A stretch of DNA of 63,784 nt, from positions 1-63,784 of the forward strand of contig NZ_AUTC01000090.1 of NCBI RefSeq assembly GCF_001461695.1, given 5' to 3'. The translations under genes were made by a program, and so were the position numbers. The notes beneath the pieces are model-generated. The model searched no databases and was not told the origin of the DNA. It worked only from the letters and a program-made list of their open reading frames with translations. How positions within the stretch are numbered: the stretch's first letter is position 1; every line of letters starts with the position of its first letter. Positions 7,992 to 16,202 of the stretch are shown piece by piece. Origin of the DNA: Sinorhizobium fredii USDA 205 (GTDB lineage: Bacteria > Pseudomonadota > Alphaproteobacteria > Rhizobiales > Rhizobiaceae).

Positions 7992-9278
7992 TCAGCCGGC
8001 CCGAACCGTAGCCTTGCCCTCTTCGACCAGACGGGTCGCCGCGTCGGCGATCGAAATGCGTTCGAAGGCCAGCTCGTCGGCGATCGGGCGAAGCACCCGC
8101 TGATCGAACTCCGTCGACCCGAGCGGCGCAGGAGCCGGGTAGTTACCCACCTGGTCCTTGAGCGCGTTGATGTATTTCACCGTTTCCGCCTCCGTCGGGT
8201 TGAGCGACGGCAGAATGGCCTCGCGCACCTTGGGCGACATCGGCACACCGCGCTCGACGCCGAGGATCTTGCCGGCTTCCGGATCGTTGACGAAGAAATT
8301 GATGAAGCGAGCAGCCTCCTCGCCATGCTCGGTCGTCGCGCCGATGCTCCAGATCAATGCCGGTCGATAATAATGACCGGAGGGGCCGCCCTTCTCGGCG
8401 CGCGGCAGCATGCCGATGCCGAGTTTGCTCTTCATGATGAGCTGATAGCCGACCATCTGGTTCGAATAGGCCATACCCATGGCCGAATAGCCGAGCGAAA
8501 GGCAATTCGTGTCGATCGTGTTCTGGTCGAGCGTCTGAATGTCGGCACCGACCGTGCCGCCACGCTTGCGCAGATCCTCCCAATAGGCATACCACTCCTT
8601 GGCTTCATCGACGCCGAAGCCGAGCCCGCTCTCGGTGTAGAGGCTGCTTCCGCGCTGCCTGAGCCAGGCATCGAAGACATAGGCATAACGGGCACCGTAT
8701 GGCCCGCCCCAAACGTTCTTCTTGCCTGCGGCCTTGGTCATCTCGATGGCAATGTCGGCATATTCCTTCCAGGTGGTATCGACCCCGGGCGGCGTGATCC
8801 CTGCTTTCGCGAAGGCATCGGCGTCGTAGAACAATGCGAAGGCGTTCAGGCCGAGCCCGACGCCCCAGAGCTTTCCATCAACCGTCGTCAGCTTCAGCAC
8901 ATCCTTGCCGAAGGCACCCACGTCCAATGTCGACGGAATGAACGGGTCGAGGGCAAGGCAGGCACCGCGCTTGGAATAGTCGGAGATCGTGCTCGGCTCG
9001 AGCTGGAAAACGTCGGCGATGGCGCGGCCGGCCATCTGGGTCGCCAGCTTGGTCCAATAGCCGTCGCCGCTCAGGCTCTCGCCGACAATCGATATGCCCG
9101 GGTTCTTCTCCTGGAACAGCTTGGCAACACTCAAGGTCCGCTTCGACCGGTCATTGGATCCCCACCACATGGCGCGCAACTGCACGTTTTCAGCCGCGAG
9201 TGGCGAGGTTGCGCCAAGCGCGATGCCGGCGGCGGTGCCTGCCGAGCCGAGCAGGAATGTGCGTCGATTGAGTAGCAT
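7992..9278 (-). CDS. ABC transporter sugar-binding protein (orphan)
   Basis: 428-aa periplasmic solute-binding protein of the extracellular family 1 (carbohydrate) type. The N-terminus MLLNRRTFLLGSAGTAAGIA has a twin-arginine motif and hydrophobic core, so Tat or Sec export is predicted, with cleavage near PLAAENVQ. The mature part shows ISIVGESLSGDGYWTKLATQ, ADVFQLEPSTISDYSKRG and VWGGPYGARYAYVFDAW, typical of the sugar-binding lobes. A strong AGGAGGAA precedes the ATG at 9278; a longer frame to 9527 would overlap the divergent regulator. No permease or ATPase gene is adjacent on either side, so it must share a transporter encoded elsewhere or act as a receptor. It is divergent from a LacI-type regulator and is probably controlled by it. 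Confidence 0.88.
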   Translation of the reverse strand: MLLNRRTFLLGSAGTAAGIALGATSPLAAENVQLRAMWWGSNDRSKRTLSVAKLFQEKNPGISIVGESLSGDGYWTKLATQMAGRAIADVFQLEPSTISDYSKRGACLALDPFIPSTLDVGAFGKDVLKLTTVDGKLWGVGLGLNAFALFYDADAFAKAGITPPGVDTTWKEYADIAIEMTKAAGKKNVWGGPYGARYAYVFDAWLRQRGSSLYTESGLGFGVDEAKEWYAYWEDLRKRGGTVGADIQTLDQNTIDTNCLSLGYSAMGMAYSNQMVGYQLIMKSKLGIGMLPRAEKGGPSGHYYRPALIWSIGATTEHGEEAARFINFFVNDPEAGKILGVERGVPMSPKVREAILPSLNPTEAETVKYINALKDQVGNYPAPAPLGSTEFDQRVLRPIADELAFERISIADAATRLVEEGKATVRAG

Positions 9279-9360
9279 GCCGTTCCTCCTGTCGTTATCT
9301 GCCGTGCGCTCTCCTCCAGCGCCCGGCGGGTCCAGTTCCGCGGAAAGCTTATGCAAGAAC

Positions 9361-9413
9361 GCAAAATTTGCAAGAATTTGTTTAATGCTTGCAAATTTGC
9401 ATGATTTGCGCAA
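9361..9413. promoter_or_regulatory. Candidate LacI-type operators in the divergent promoter region
   Basis: Three short perfect palindromes lie in the 145 bp between the binding-protein and lacI-type genes: GCAAAATTTGC at 9361-9371, GCAAATTTGC at 9391-9400 and TTGCGCAA at 9406-9413. The surrounding DNA is AT-rich with several TTGCAAG/TTTGCGC half-sites. Their position suggests autoregulation and control of the binding protein by the LacI-family repressor. Confidence 0.55.
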
Positions 9414-9423
9414 TGTTTGCGCC

Positions 9424-10452
9424 ATGATCGATACATCGTCCAAACGCTTGCGCCAAGCCGATATCGCTGCCCATGCCGGGGTTTCCGTTTCCACCGTCTC
9501 GCGCGTCCTCGCGAACGAACCGGGCATCAGCGAGGACGTGCGCCGGCAGATCCTCCAGGTTGCGAGCGACCTCGGCTATCCGATAAAGGCGCCTTCGGCG
9601 GCGCGCCCGGGGACGCTGGCCCTGATCGCGAGCAATGGCGTGACGGGGGGGCTCAGCGTCTTCTATGAGGGCATTGTCGAGGGCCTGCGTTCCGAGGCGG
9701 CCAAATTGGGCATGCCGTTCGATATCCGCCTCGTCAGGGAGGCGAAGGCGACGCCGGACAATATCCGCGAGCACATGGAATCCGTTGGCGCGGAAGGCCT
9801 CTTCCTGGTGGGGATCGACCCCGCTGACGCCCTTTGCAAATGGCTCGAGAAAAGCGGCACGCCCGTCATCCTCGTCAACGGCACTGACCCGCAAATGCGC
9901 TTCGACGGCGTCTCGCCCTCGAATTTCTCCGGCGCCTACGCGGCGACGCAGCGGATGCTTGACGCAGGGCACCGCCGTATCCTTCACCTGACCGGATCGC
10001 ACCGACACACGATCCGCGAGCGCATCCGCGGCTTCGAGGCGGCAGTCGGTTCTGTTGAGGGCGGCGAAGGGCGCGTCATCCGCCTGCCCTTTGAGAGCAA
10101 TTCCAGCATAGAGGCGCATGCGGCAACGCTCGCCGCCCTTACCGAGGACGGCGGCTTCTCGGCGGCATTCTGCATGAACGACTTTATCGCCGTCGGCGTG
10201 CTCGAAGCGATCGCCGAGATCGGCCGGCGCGTACCCGAGGATTTCGCCGTCGTCGGCTTCGACGACCTGCCCTGCGCGGAAATGGCCAATCCACGGCTTG
10301 CGACGATGCGCGTCGACCGCGTGGCCCTCGGCCGCGAAGCGATCGGCATGATGCACTTCCGTCTTCAGCACCGGGATGCGCCGGCCCGGCATGTGTCTCA
10401 CGCGGTGACCCCGGTGACCGGCGGGACCTTGGACGAGAGACAGCACCCATGA
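9424..10452 (+). CDS. LacI family transcriptional regulator
   Basis: 342-aa repressor-type regulator. Residues about 8-55 form the LacI DNA-binding domain: RLRQADIAAHAGVSVSTVSR is the helix-turn-helix and VLANEPGISEDVRRQI leads into the hinge. The rest is a periplasmic-binding-protein-like effector domain, with GLSVFYEGIVEGLRSEA, AAFCMNDFIAVGVLEAIAE and VVGFDDLPCAEMANPRLATM, the last typical of sugar-responsive members. Its stop overlaps the ATG of the DUF2264 gene by 4 nt, so the regulator is translationally coupled to the enzymes. Likely operators lie immediately upstream. The effector is unknown; it should be an intermediate or substrate of the pathway downstream. Confidence 0.92.
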   Translation: MIDTSSKRLRQADIAAHAGVSVSTVSRVLANEPGISEDVRRQILQVASDLGYPIKAPSAARPGTLALIASNGVTGGLSVFYEGIVEGLRSEAAKLGMPFDIRLVREAKATPDNIREHMESVGAEGLFLVGIDPADALCKWLEKSGTPVILVNGTDPQMRFDGVSPSNFSGAYAATQRMLDAGHRRILHLTGSHRHTIRERIRGFEAAVGSVEGGEGRVIRLPFESNSSIEAHAATLAALTEDGGFSAAFCMNDFIAVGVLEAIAEIGRRVPEDFAVVGFDDLPCAEMANPRLATMRVDRVALGREAIGMMHFRLQHRDAPARHVSHAVTPVTGGTLDERQHP

Positions 10453-12302
10453 CCTATGACCCCGCCAGTGCCAATCCGCTCGCCGCCAATCCGCTGGAAA
10501 CGCGCAGCGACATGCAGCACGCCTTGCTGGACCTCTTCGATCCGCTGCTGCCGTATTTCTCAAAGGGGAATGCACGCGTGCGTCTTGATGCGGCCGGCGC
10601 CCACTTCGACCGGGCCGCTGCCGATCTCGAAGGCTTTGCGAGGCCTCTTTGGGGCCTCGCGCCGTTCGCCGCCGGTGGCGGCGATTTCCGCCATTGGCAG
10701 CGTTTTGCCGACGGCATCGCGAACGGCACCGATCCGAACCATCCGGAATTCTGGGGCTGGGTCAACAATCGCGACCAGCGCATGGTCGAACTCGCTGCCA
10801 TCGGTTTCGCCCTCGCCCTGATCCCCGAAAAACTGTGGGACCCGCTGAACGGCCGGGCGAGAGACAATCTCGTCACCTACCTGCTCCGCGCGCGGAAATT
10901 CGACTATGCCGACAACAATTGGAAATTCTTCCGCATCCTCGTCGACGTCGGCCTCGATCGTCTGGGCGTCGGATACGACCGCGGCCTGACCAACGCCTAT
11001 CTCGCGGAGCTCGACGACTTCTATATTGCCGATGGGTGGTATCGCGACGGCAATGTGCGGCGTGTCGATCACTACATCCCCTTTGCCATGCACTTCTATG
11101 GCCTCGTCTATTCGCGCCTTGTCGACGATGACTATTCGAAGCGCTGTCGGGAACGCGCCCTCGCCTTCGCCCAAGATTTTCGTCACTGGTTCGCCGAGGA
11201 TGGAGCGACCCTGCCTTTCGGGCGCAGCCTCACCTATCGCTTCGCCTGTGCCGGCTTCTGGTCGGCACTCGCCTTTGCCGATCTCGAGGCGCTGCCGTGG
11301 GGCGAGGTCAAGGGCCTTTGCCTTCGCCACCTCAGATGGTGGGCAGACAAGCCGATGACGCATCGCGACGGCGTGCTGTCGGTCGGCTACGGCTATCCGA
11401 ACCTCTTGATGTCGGAAAACTACAATTCGGCGGGCTCGCCCTATTGGGCGTTCAAGGCTTTCCTGCCTCTCGCCGTCGGCGAAGACCATCCGTTCTGGAC
11501 TTCCTCGGAATCGCCACCCGTACCGCTCTCCGACACGGTGGCGCTTCGTCATCCGGGCATGGTGATGATGCCCTGCAGGGGTGACGTCGTGGCGCTTTCC
11601 TCCGGCCAGGAGAACCGGCAGATGCGGTTCGGCTCGGAGAAATACGCGAAATTCGCTTATTCGACGCGCTATGGCTTCAGCGTCGAGAGCGACGAACGGG
11701 GCTTTGTCGGCGGGGCTTTCGATTCCATGCTGGCCTTCAGTGACGACGGCATTCACTACCGGGTGCGCGAGACCAATCAAGATGTCCGGCTTGCCGGCAA
11801 CGTGCTCTATTCCAAGTGGTCGCCGTGGCCAGACGTCGTAGTCGAGACATGGCTGCTGCCAGCCTCGCCTTGGCATGTGCGGTTGCATAGGGTCGCGACT
11901 CCGAGACCGCTTGAAACGGCCGAAGGCGGCTTTGCCATCGCCAGACGAGACTTCGAGGCCGACACGCTTTGCGCGTTGACCGGCGCTGCCTATGCCATCG
12001 GGGAAGAGGACTTTAGCGGAATCCGCGATCTCGGCTCGACGGTCGCGCGCCAAGGGCTGGCGCAGAAGGCGCCGCCAAACACCCACCTCATCGCCGCAAA
12101 GACCCTGGTGCCGCAACTGCGCGCCGCGATTCCTGCCGGTGAAACCATTCTTCGCTGTGCCGTGCTGGCGCTTCGCGACACCTTTGCCGTTTCAAGCGAC
12201 TGGGAACGTCCGCCGGCTGCGCCAGACCTCACCGACTTGCGTGTTGTAGCGGTGCAAGGCGTGACTGTCAGCGCCATGAATGCGCCGGGACGGATGCCAT
12301 GA
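10449..12302 (+). CDS. DUF2264 domain-containing protein (putative glycan-active enzyme)
   Basis: 617-aa protein without signal peptide. The N-terminal 350 residues match the DUF2264 family by PLWGLAPFAAGGG, EFWGWVNNRDQRMVELAAIGFAL split over several helices, WKFFRILVDVGL, DGWYRDGN, and LMSENYNSAGSPYWAFKAF. This is an (alpha/alpha)-barrel-like fold resembling uronyl hydrolases. The C-terminal part is beta-rich (RFGSEKYAKFAYSTRYGF, ETWLLPASPWHVRLHRV), as in heparinase II/III-type proteins. I infer hydrolysis or lysis of an imported oligosaccharide, possibly uronic-acid containing; a link between DUF2264 proteins and glycoside hydrolase family 154 is a recollection I cannot verify. It is joined by 4-nt overlaps to the LacI gene before it and the dehydrogenase after it. 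Confidence 0.82.
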   Translation: MTYDPASANPLAANPLETRSDMQHALLDLFDPLLPYFSKGNARVRLDAAGAHFDRAAADLEGFARPLWGLAPFAAGGGDFRHWQRFADGIANGTDPNHPEFWGWVNNRDQRMVELAAIGFALALIPEKLWDPLNGRARDNLVTYLLRARKFDYADNNWKFFRILVDVGLDRLGVGYDRGLTNAYLAELDDFYIADGWYRDGNVRRVDHYIPFAMHFYGLVYSRLVDDDYSKRCRERALAFAQDFRHWFAEDGATLPFGRSLTYRFACAGFWSALAFADLEALPWGEVKGLCLRHLRWWADKPMTHRDGVLSVGYGYPNLLMSENYNSAGSPYWAFKAFLPLAVGEDHPFWTSSESPPVPLSDTVALRHPGMVMMPCRGDVVALSSGQENRQMRFGSEKYAKFAYSTRYGFSVESDERGFVGGAFDSMLAFSDDGIHYRVRETNQDVRLAGNVLYSKWSPWPDVVVETWLLPASPWHVRLHRVATPRPLETAEGGFAIARRDFEADTLCALTGAAYAIGEEDFSGIRDLGSTVARQGLAQKAPPNTHLIAAKTLVPQLRAAIPAGETILRCAVLALRDTFAVSSDWERPPAAPDLTDLRVVAVQGVTVSAMNAPGRMP

Positions 12303-13309
12303 CCCGCCCGGCGATTGCCTTTGCGATGCAGCCCGATAGAACCCAGCACGTCCTGACGCCGGACCTTCTCGCGCGCATCGATAGTCTCTCCCGCATTCTC
12401 GATCCGCTACCAATGACCGGGTTCACCGACAGCCGAGCGAATCGCTTGCTGGCCGAAGCGGATATCCTGGTGACCGGCTGGGGCGCGCCGCGCTTCGACG
12501 CGGCCGCCCTTGCAGCGGCACCGCGCCTTCGCCTCATTGTCCATGCCGCCGGAACGGTCAAGGGCCTGATCGATACCGCTGTCTTCGATGCAGGGATAAC
12601 CGTAAGCCACGCGGCCGAAGCGAATGCCGTGCCCGTCGCCGAGTTCACGCTCGCGGCGATCATCTTTGCGGGCAAGAACGTCTTTCGTTTCCGCGAGCTT
12701 TATGCGGCCGACAGGGGACGCCGGCGAACCCAATTGCTGCAGGGACAGCCGATTGGAAACTATCGCCGCACAGTCGGTATCATCGGCGCCTCGCGGATTG
12801 GAAGGCGGGTGATCGAACTGCTTCGGCCATTCGACTATCGGGTGCTGCTCTACGATCCGCTGGTCGGCCAAGAAAGCGCTTCCGGCCTCGGCGTGGAGAA
12901 AGTAGACCTCGACGCGCTGATGGCGAACGCAGACATCGTTTCGCTGCATGCGCCTTCGCTACCCGAGACCAGGCACATGATCGACGCGCGGCGCCTGTCG
13001 CTGATGAAGGAGGCTGCGACCCTGATCAACACGGCGCGCGGGGCGCTCGTCGACGAGGCCGCCCTCATCGAGAAGCTCGGGACGGGCACTATCAATGCCA
13101 TCATCGACGTGACACATCCCGAGGTTCCGGAAGAAACGTCGCCTCTCTATGATTTGCCGAACGTCTTCCTGACGCCGCACATTGCCGGCGCCGTCGGCCT
13201 TGAAAGGACGCGCCTCGGCGAAATGGCCGTCGATGAAATCGAACGTTTTCTCGCGGGGCGGCCGCTGCTGTTCGAAATCCGCAAGCACGATCTGGAGCGC
13301 ATGGCATGA
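12299..13309 (+). CDS. D-isomer-specific 2-hydroxyacid dehydrogenase family protein
   Basis: 336-aa NAD(P)-dependent dehydrogenase or reductase. The catalytic domain surrounds a Rossmann domain with VGIIGASRIGRRVIELL, where Gly-x-Ser-x-x-Gly replaces the usual GxGxxG, and DP at the end of the next strand (RVLLYDP), which suggests NAD binding. The catalytic set is recognisable: Arg in NTARGALVDEAAL, Glu in DVTHPEVPEE, and His in LTPHIAGAVG. Substrate is unknown; location after a DUF2264 gene and before a TIM-barrel isomerase suggests oxidation of a sugar acid or keto-deoxy intermediate. Both ends overlap neighbouring genes by 4 nt. Length matches the family. Confidence 0.9.
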   Translation: MTRPAIAFAMQPDRTQHVLTPDLLARIDSLSRILDPLPMTGFTDSRANRLLAEADILVTGWGAPRFDAAALAAAPRLRLIVHAAGTVKGLIDTAVFDAGITVSHAAEANAVPVAEFTLAAIIFAGKNVFRFRELYAADRGRRRTQLLQGQPIGNYRRTVGIIGASRIGRRVIELLRPFDYRVLLYDPLVGQESASGLGVEKVDLDALMANADIVSLHAPSLPETRHMIDARRLSLMKEAATLINTARGALVDEAALIEKLGTGTINAIIDVTHPEVPEETSPLYDLPNVFLTPHIAGAVGLERTRLGEMAVDEIERFLAGRPLLFEIRKHDLERMA

Positions 13310-14076
13310 GCGATTTCGAACCGGGGCTGTGCACCGTTACCTTCCGTGGCTTGCCCCCGGAAAGTATTGTCGATCTCGCCCGAGAAGCCCGCCTTGCAGC
13401 AATCGAATGGGCGGGCGACGCACATGTTCCCCCTGGGGACACATCCATTGCCCGGATTGTCGGGCGCCACTGCGAAAGGGCTGGACTGGCGACCTCCTAC
13501 GGATCCTATGTGGCGCCGCCGACGGATCACCTGTTCGAATTCATGCGCACAGTCGAGAGTGCGATTGCGCTCGGCGCTTCGAATATCCGCATCTGGGCCG
13601 GCACCCGCCGGCGCGATTCCAAAGACTATAGTGCCGGCGAAAGACGCGCCGCGGCCGATGCGATCCGCGACATGGCTGCCGAAGCGGCGCGGCATGACAT
13701 CAGCGTCTCACTGGAATATCACCCGCAATCGCTGACGGATACGACCGAGTCCGCCTGCGAGCTGATCGAGTCGATCGCCCACGACAATGTCTATCTCTAT
13801 TGGCAGCCGCGCCCCGGGCTGGCACTCGGCGAAGCGATTGCCGAGGTCGCGCGGATCGGCGAGCATATCTCCCATGTCCATGTCTTCGCCTGGGATCGGG
13901 ACCGAAACCGCTTTCCCTTGGCGTCGGCCGCCGACTACTGGCGAACCATCCTCGCCAGCCTTCCGGCGTCGCGCTGGAAAGGGCGGAGATTTGCAATGCT
14001 GGAATTCGTCGCCGACGACGATCCGAACGCCTTTTTCGAGGATGCGGCGACGCTTCGGAAAATCCTGAGTGATTGA
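13306..14076 (+). CDS. Sugar phosphate isomerase/epimerase family TIM-barrel protein
   Basis: 256-aa protein of the xylose isomerase-like TIM-barrel (AP endonuclease 2 fold) family. Recognisable blocks are IEWAGDAHVPPGD near the N-terminus, SNIRIWAGTRR, SVSLEYHPQSLTDT with a metal-ligand Glu, ISHVHVFAWD with metal-ligand His, and MLEFVADDDP. Members isomerise or epimerise sugars or sugar acids with a divalent metal. It is the last gene of the LacI-DUF2264-dehydrogenase string, with a 4-nt overlap to the dehydrogenase. The substrate should be the product of, or precursor to, those enzymes; this is inferred from context only. Confidence 0.85.
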   Translation: MSDFEPGLCTVTFRGLPPESIVDLAREARLAAIEWAGDAHVPPGDTSIARIVGRHCERAGLATSYGSYVAPPTDHLFEFMRTVESAIALGASNIRIWAGTRRRDSKDYSAGERRAAADAIRDMAAEAARHDISVSLEYHPQSLTDTTESACELIESIAHDNVYLYWQPRPGLALGEAIAEVARIGEHISHVHVFAWDRDRNRFPLASAADYWRTILASLPASRWKGRRFAMLEFVADDDPNAFFEDAATLRKILSD

Positions 14077-14154
14077 AGGCCTATCCGCCAACTCGTCCGA
14101 CCCAAGATGGGCTGGCGCAGCCGGTCAAAATCCGCTTATTATACGGGGACTGCC

Positions 14155-14230
14155 GGGGTCGTAGCTCAGTTGGGAGAGCGCCGCAATCGCACTGCGGAGG
14201 TCGAGGGTTCGACTCCCTTCGACTCCACCA
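14155..14230 (+). tRNA. tRNA-Ala (CGC)
   Basis: 76 nt with a full cloverleaf: acceptor GGGGTCG/CGACTCC, D stem GCTC/GAGC, anticodon stem CCGCA/TGCGG around the loop ATCGCAC, T arm GAGGG-TTCGACT-CCCTT, and an encoded CCA. Anticodon CGC reads the Ala codon GCG. Confidence 0.95.
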
Positions 14231-14544
14231 AGTCTCCGGTGTCCAGCCCGGCGACATAGGCAACAGATCGTTCCTAAGACATGGGTGACGAACGACACGC
14301 CGATGCGGCCTGTCGTCGCTCGCCAGCCCACCACTAGAAACTGTATTTGCTGCGGACCGTTCGCAGACTCCGATGCGGAAAAAAGAGCCCGGGATCCAAG
14401 GCCGGGACGTTGAGCGCACGGTATTTTCTCACCTAGTAAAACCGCCTTCTCGCATTGCCTCTTGCTTGCCAAACAGCGTGATTTGAGAGAGACTTAGCTA
14501 TTGGCATCATTGCATATCGGCAACTCCCGCAGGTGGGGAACATC
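14231..14544. other. Intergenic stretch after tRNA-Ala with a possible IS-end remnant
   Basis: 314 bp without a convincing gene. It holds two related direct repeats, GACATAGGCAACAG at 14253-14266 and GACATGGGTGACG at 14278-14290, 25 bp apart. They resemble by memory the repeated motif near the ends of IS481-type elements, but no transposase fragment is present. Nothing else is recognised apart from the presumed promoter of the small lipoprotein gene. Confidence 0.35.
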
Positions 14545-14712
14545 ATGCCTCTCAAATCTCTGATCGCCGTCACTGCAATCACGCTTCTCACACTTTCAGG
14601 ATGCGCTTCGACGGGCTCAACGGGCAACACAACCTACACCCAGTGGTACGGCCCCTATCCTGAACCTGATTTCGACGTCCTTAGTCCCGGCGGGCTGCGT
14701 CTCGCCTACTAG
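14545..14712 (+). CDS. Small lipoprotein, 55 aa
   Basis: Short gene with ATG at 14545 preceded by AGGTGGGG at 14531-14538. The protein begins MPLKSLIAVTAITLLTLSGC, a signal peptide with the lipobox LSGC, so Cys20 would be lipidated and the N-terminus anchored in a membrane. The mature part is only about 35 residues, with STGSTGNTTYTQWYGPYPEP and ending in GGLRLAY. Family unknown; small lipoproteins of this kind are frequent in rhizobia. It lies between tRNA-Ala and a palindromic repeat, upstream of lexA, and appears monocistronic. Confidence 0.7.
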   Translation: MPLKSLIAVTAITLLTLSGCASTGSTGNTTYTQWYGPYPEPDFDVLSPGGLRLAY

Positions 14713-14720
14713 GAAGCGCT

Positions 14721-14826
14721 ACTGCATGACTCCTTAAATCGGAATCGATTCAAGGACAAAATCATGCAGCCTTTCAAAGTGCTACAGCGACCTTAGCGCG
14801 TCCGATTGGACGCGCGGCGCTGCAGG
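14721..14826 (-). repeat. Rhizobial palindromic intergenic repeat, copy B (RIME-like)
   Basis: Inverted relative to copies at 7871 and 32750. It contains CCTTAAATCG-GAA-TCGATTCAAGG, the reverse complement of the shared core AAGGTCGCTGTAGCACTTTG (first A here T in context), and GCGCGTCC/GGACGCGC. It lies between the small lipoprotein gene and lexA. Confidence 0.75.
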
Positions 14827-14988
14827 GCCGGCGTGCAGGCAAAGCCAAGGCGAGCACGACGCTCGGCCGACGAGCGAAGCTGTGCCGAAAGGGCGGCTTC
14901 CCCACCTCTTCCGACGTCAAACGGAGTCACCCCTCTATTGCCGCAATGGGCGTCGACGCTCGGCTAAAGTTCACCGAATATTAAGTGC

Positions 14989-15034
14989 TTGCGGAACACA
15001 TATGGAACGGATAGTTTCTGTTCTTGATTTGTTT
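14989..15034 (+). promoter_or_regulatory. lexA promoter with SOS boxes
   Basis: A perfect alphaproteobacterial SOS box in reverse orientation, GAAC-N7-GAAC, lies at 14994-15008. It covers the spacer of a plausible promoter, TTGCGG at 14989-14994 and TAGTTT at 15012-15017 (17 bp apart). A second, near-consensus box, GTTC-N7-GTTT, is at 15020-15034. Both are within 65 bp of the lexA start, supporting autorepression. Confidence 0.8.
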
Positions 15035-15055
15035 CGCGAATCTGGAGTGACGCGC

Positions 15056-15766
15056 ATGCTGACCCGCAAGCAACAGGAATTGCTGCTGTTCATTCATGAA
15101 CGGATGAAGGAATCCGGGGTGCCGCCGTCCTTCGACGAGATGAAAGACGCGCTCGATCTCGCGTCGAAGTCTGGCATCCACCGGTTGATCACGGCGCTCG
15201 AGGAGCGGGGCTTCATTCGCCGGCTACCCAATCGGGCTCGTGCGCTCGAGGTTATCAAGCTGCCGGAAGCCTATTCCGCCGCCGCGCAGCCGCGTCGCGG
15301 CTTCTCGCCGAGCGTCATCGAAGGCAGCCTGGGCAAGCCTCCCACCGCGCCGAAGCCAGCGCCGGCGCCGGTCGAGAGCGCGTCCATGACGGTGCCGGTC
15401 ATGGGGCGGATCGCTGCGGGCGTGCCGATTTCGGCCATCCAGAACAACACACACGAAATTTCCGTGCCGGTCGAGATGATCGGCAACGGCGAGCACTACG
15501 CGCTCGAGATCAAGGGCGATTCGATGATCGAGGCGGGCATCCTCGATGGGGACACCGTCATCATCCGAAACACAAGCACCGCGAGCCCGGGAGACATCGT
15601 CGTGGCCCTGATCGACGACGAGGAGGCAACCCTGAAGCGATTCCGTCGCAAGGGCGCCTCGATCGCACTCGAAGCCGCGAACCCGGCTTACGAAACGCGG
15701 ATATTCGGACCTGACCGGGTGAAGATTCAGGGCAAGCTCGTCGGCCTGATCCGGCGCTATCATTGA
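15056..15766 (+). CDS. lexA: LexA repressor
   Basis: 236-aa SOS repressor with self-cleaving protease activity. The N-terminal winged helix starts [20 protein letters not shown] and includes the recognition helix region [20 protein letters not shown]. The C-terminal S24 domain carries the cleavage site Ala121-Gly122 in IAAGVPIS, catalytic Ser156 in [13 protein letters not shown], and Lys194 in [10 protein letters not shown]. The linker is long and Ala/Pro-rich. RecA-stimulated cleavage would derepress SOS genes. The ATG at 15056 is used; longer frames start upstream of the operators. In several related genera I recall lexA following moeA, whereas here moeA is some 47 kb away and followed by an insertion element. 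Confidence 0.96.
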   Translation: MLTRKQQELLLFIHERMKESGVPPSFDEMKDALDLASKSGIHRLITALEERGFIRRLPNRARALEVIKLPEAYSAAAQPRRGFSPSVIEGSLGKPPTAPKPAPAPVESASMTVPVMGRIAAGVPISAIQNNTHEISVPVEMIGNGEHYALEIKGDSMIEAGILDGDTVIIRNTSTASPGDIVVALIDDEEATLKRFRRKGASIALEAANPAYETRIFGPDRVKIQGKLVGLIRRYH

Positions 15767-16202
15767 CGCCGCTTGGCGCCGACAGGGCGATTTGCATGGG
15801 CGGTCGTTGCGGCCGGCATCAGGAGGTTGCGGCCGACGCATCCTTCCGCTTGCTCGGCGCTGCTTGGTCCTGAGGAGCATTGCGACCTTTCCTCTGCTAC
15901 GACGGAAGGCGAATGATGGCGGAGAAGATCAAGAAGGCCGCTGTTCCACATGCACGAAGGTCGTGCTGGTGGGTTTGTATAGCTGCATGTTTCCTTATGT
16001 CCGCTCCGATTCATCCGCCTGCTCCCTGAATTTCCCTTTCCCAGCCGGGATACTCCGCCTCGGCGACGAGCAGCGGCGCGGGCAGTACCCTCCGCGCTTG
16101 GCAGCAGCAAACGTCAAGTGATTCGACGCGCGCATTTCCACTTTGAATTGCCAAAACGGCATGGCATGTTCCGGCGGCGCGAAATTGGCTCGGAGGGCTC
16201 AG
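15767..16202. other. Intergenic region without recognisable gene
   Basis: 436 bp between lexA and the desaturase-type gene. Open frames exist on both strands (for example 15792-16121 plus and 15760-16110 minus), but they lack family similarity, good ribosome sites and plausible composition. No terminator or repeat was recognised with certainty. Confidence 0.5.

Noticed and set aside
14073..14288. Open frame of 71 codons across tRNA-Ala, with similar minus-strand frames at 14081-14419 and 14125-14472
   Set aside because: They read through a complete tRNA gene; the apparent peptide conservation of such frames comes from tRNA sequence.
15760..16121. Two overlapping open frames of about 110 codons between lexA and the desaturase-type gene
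   Set aside because: Odd composition, no family similarity and no good ribosome site on either strand; a decayed comEC fragment was considered but no ComEC motif could be read.
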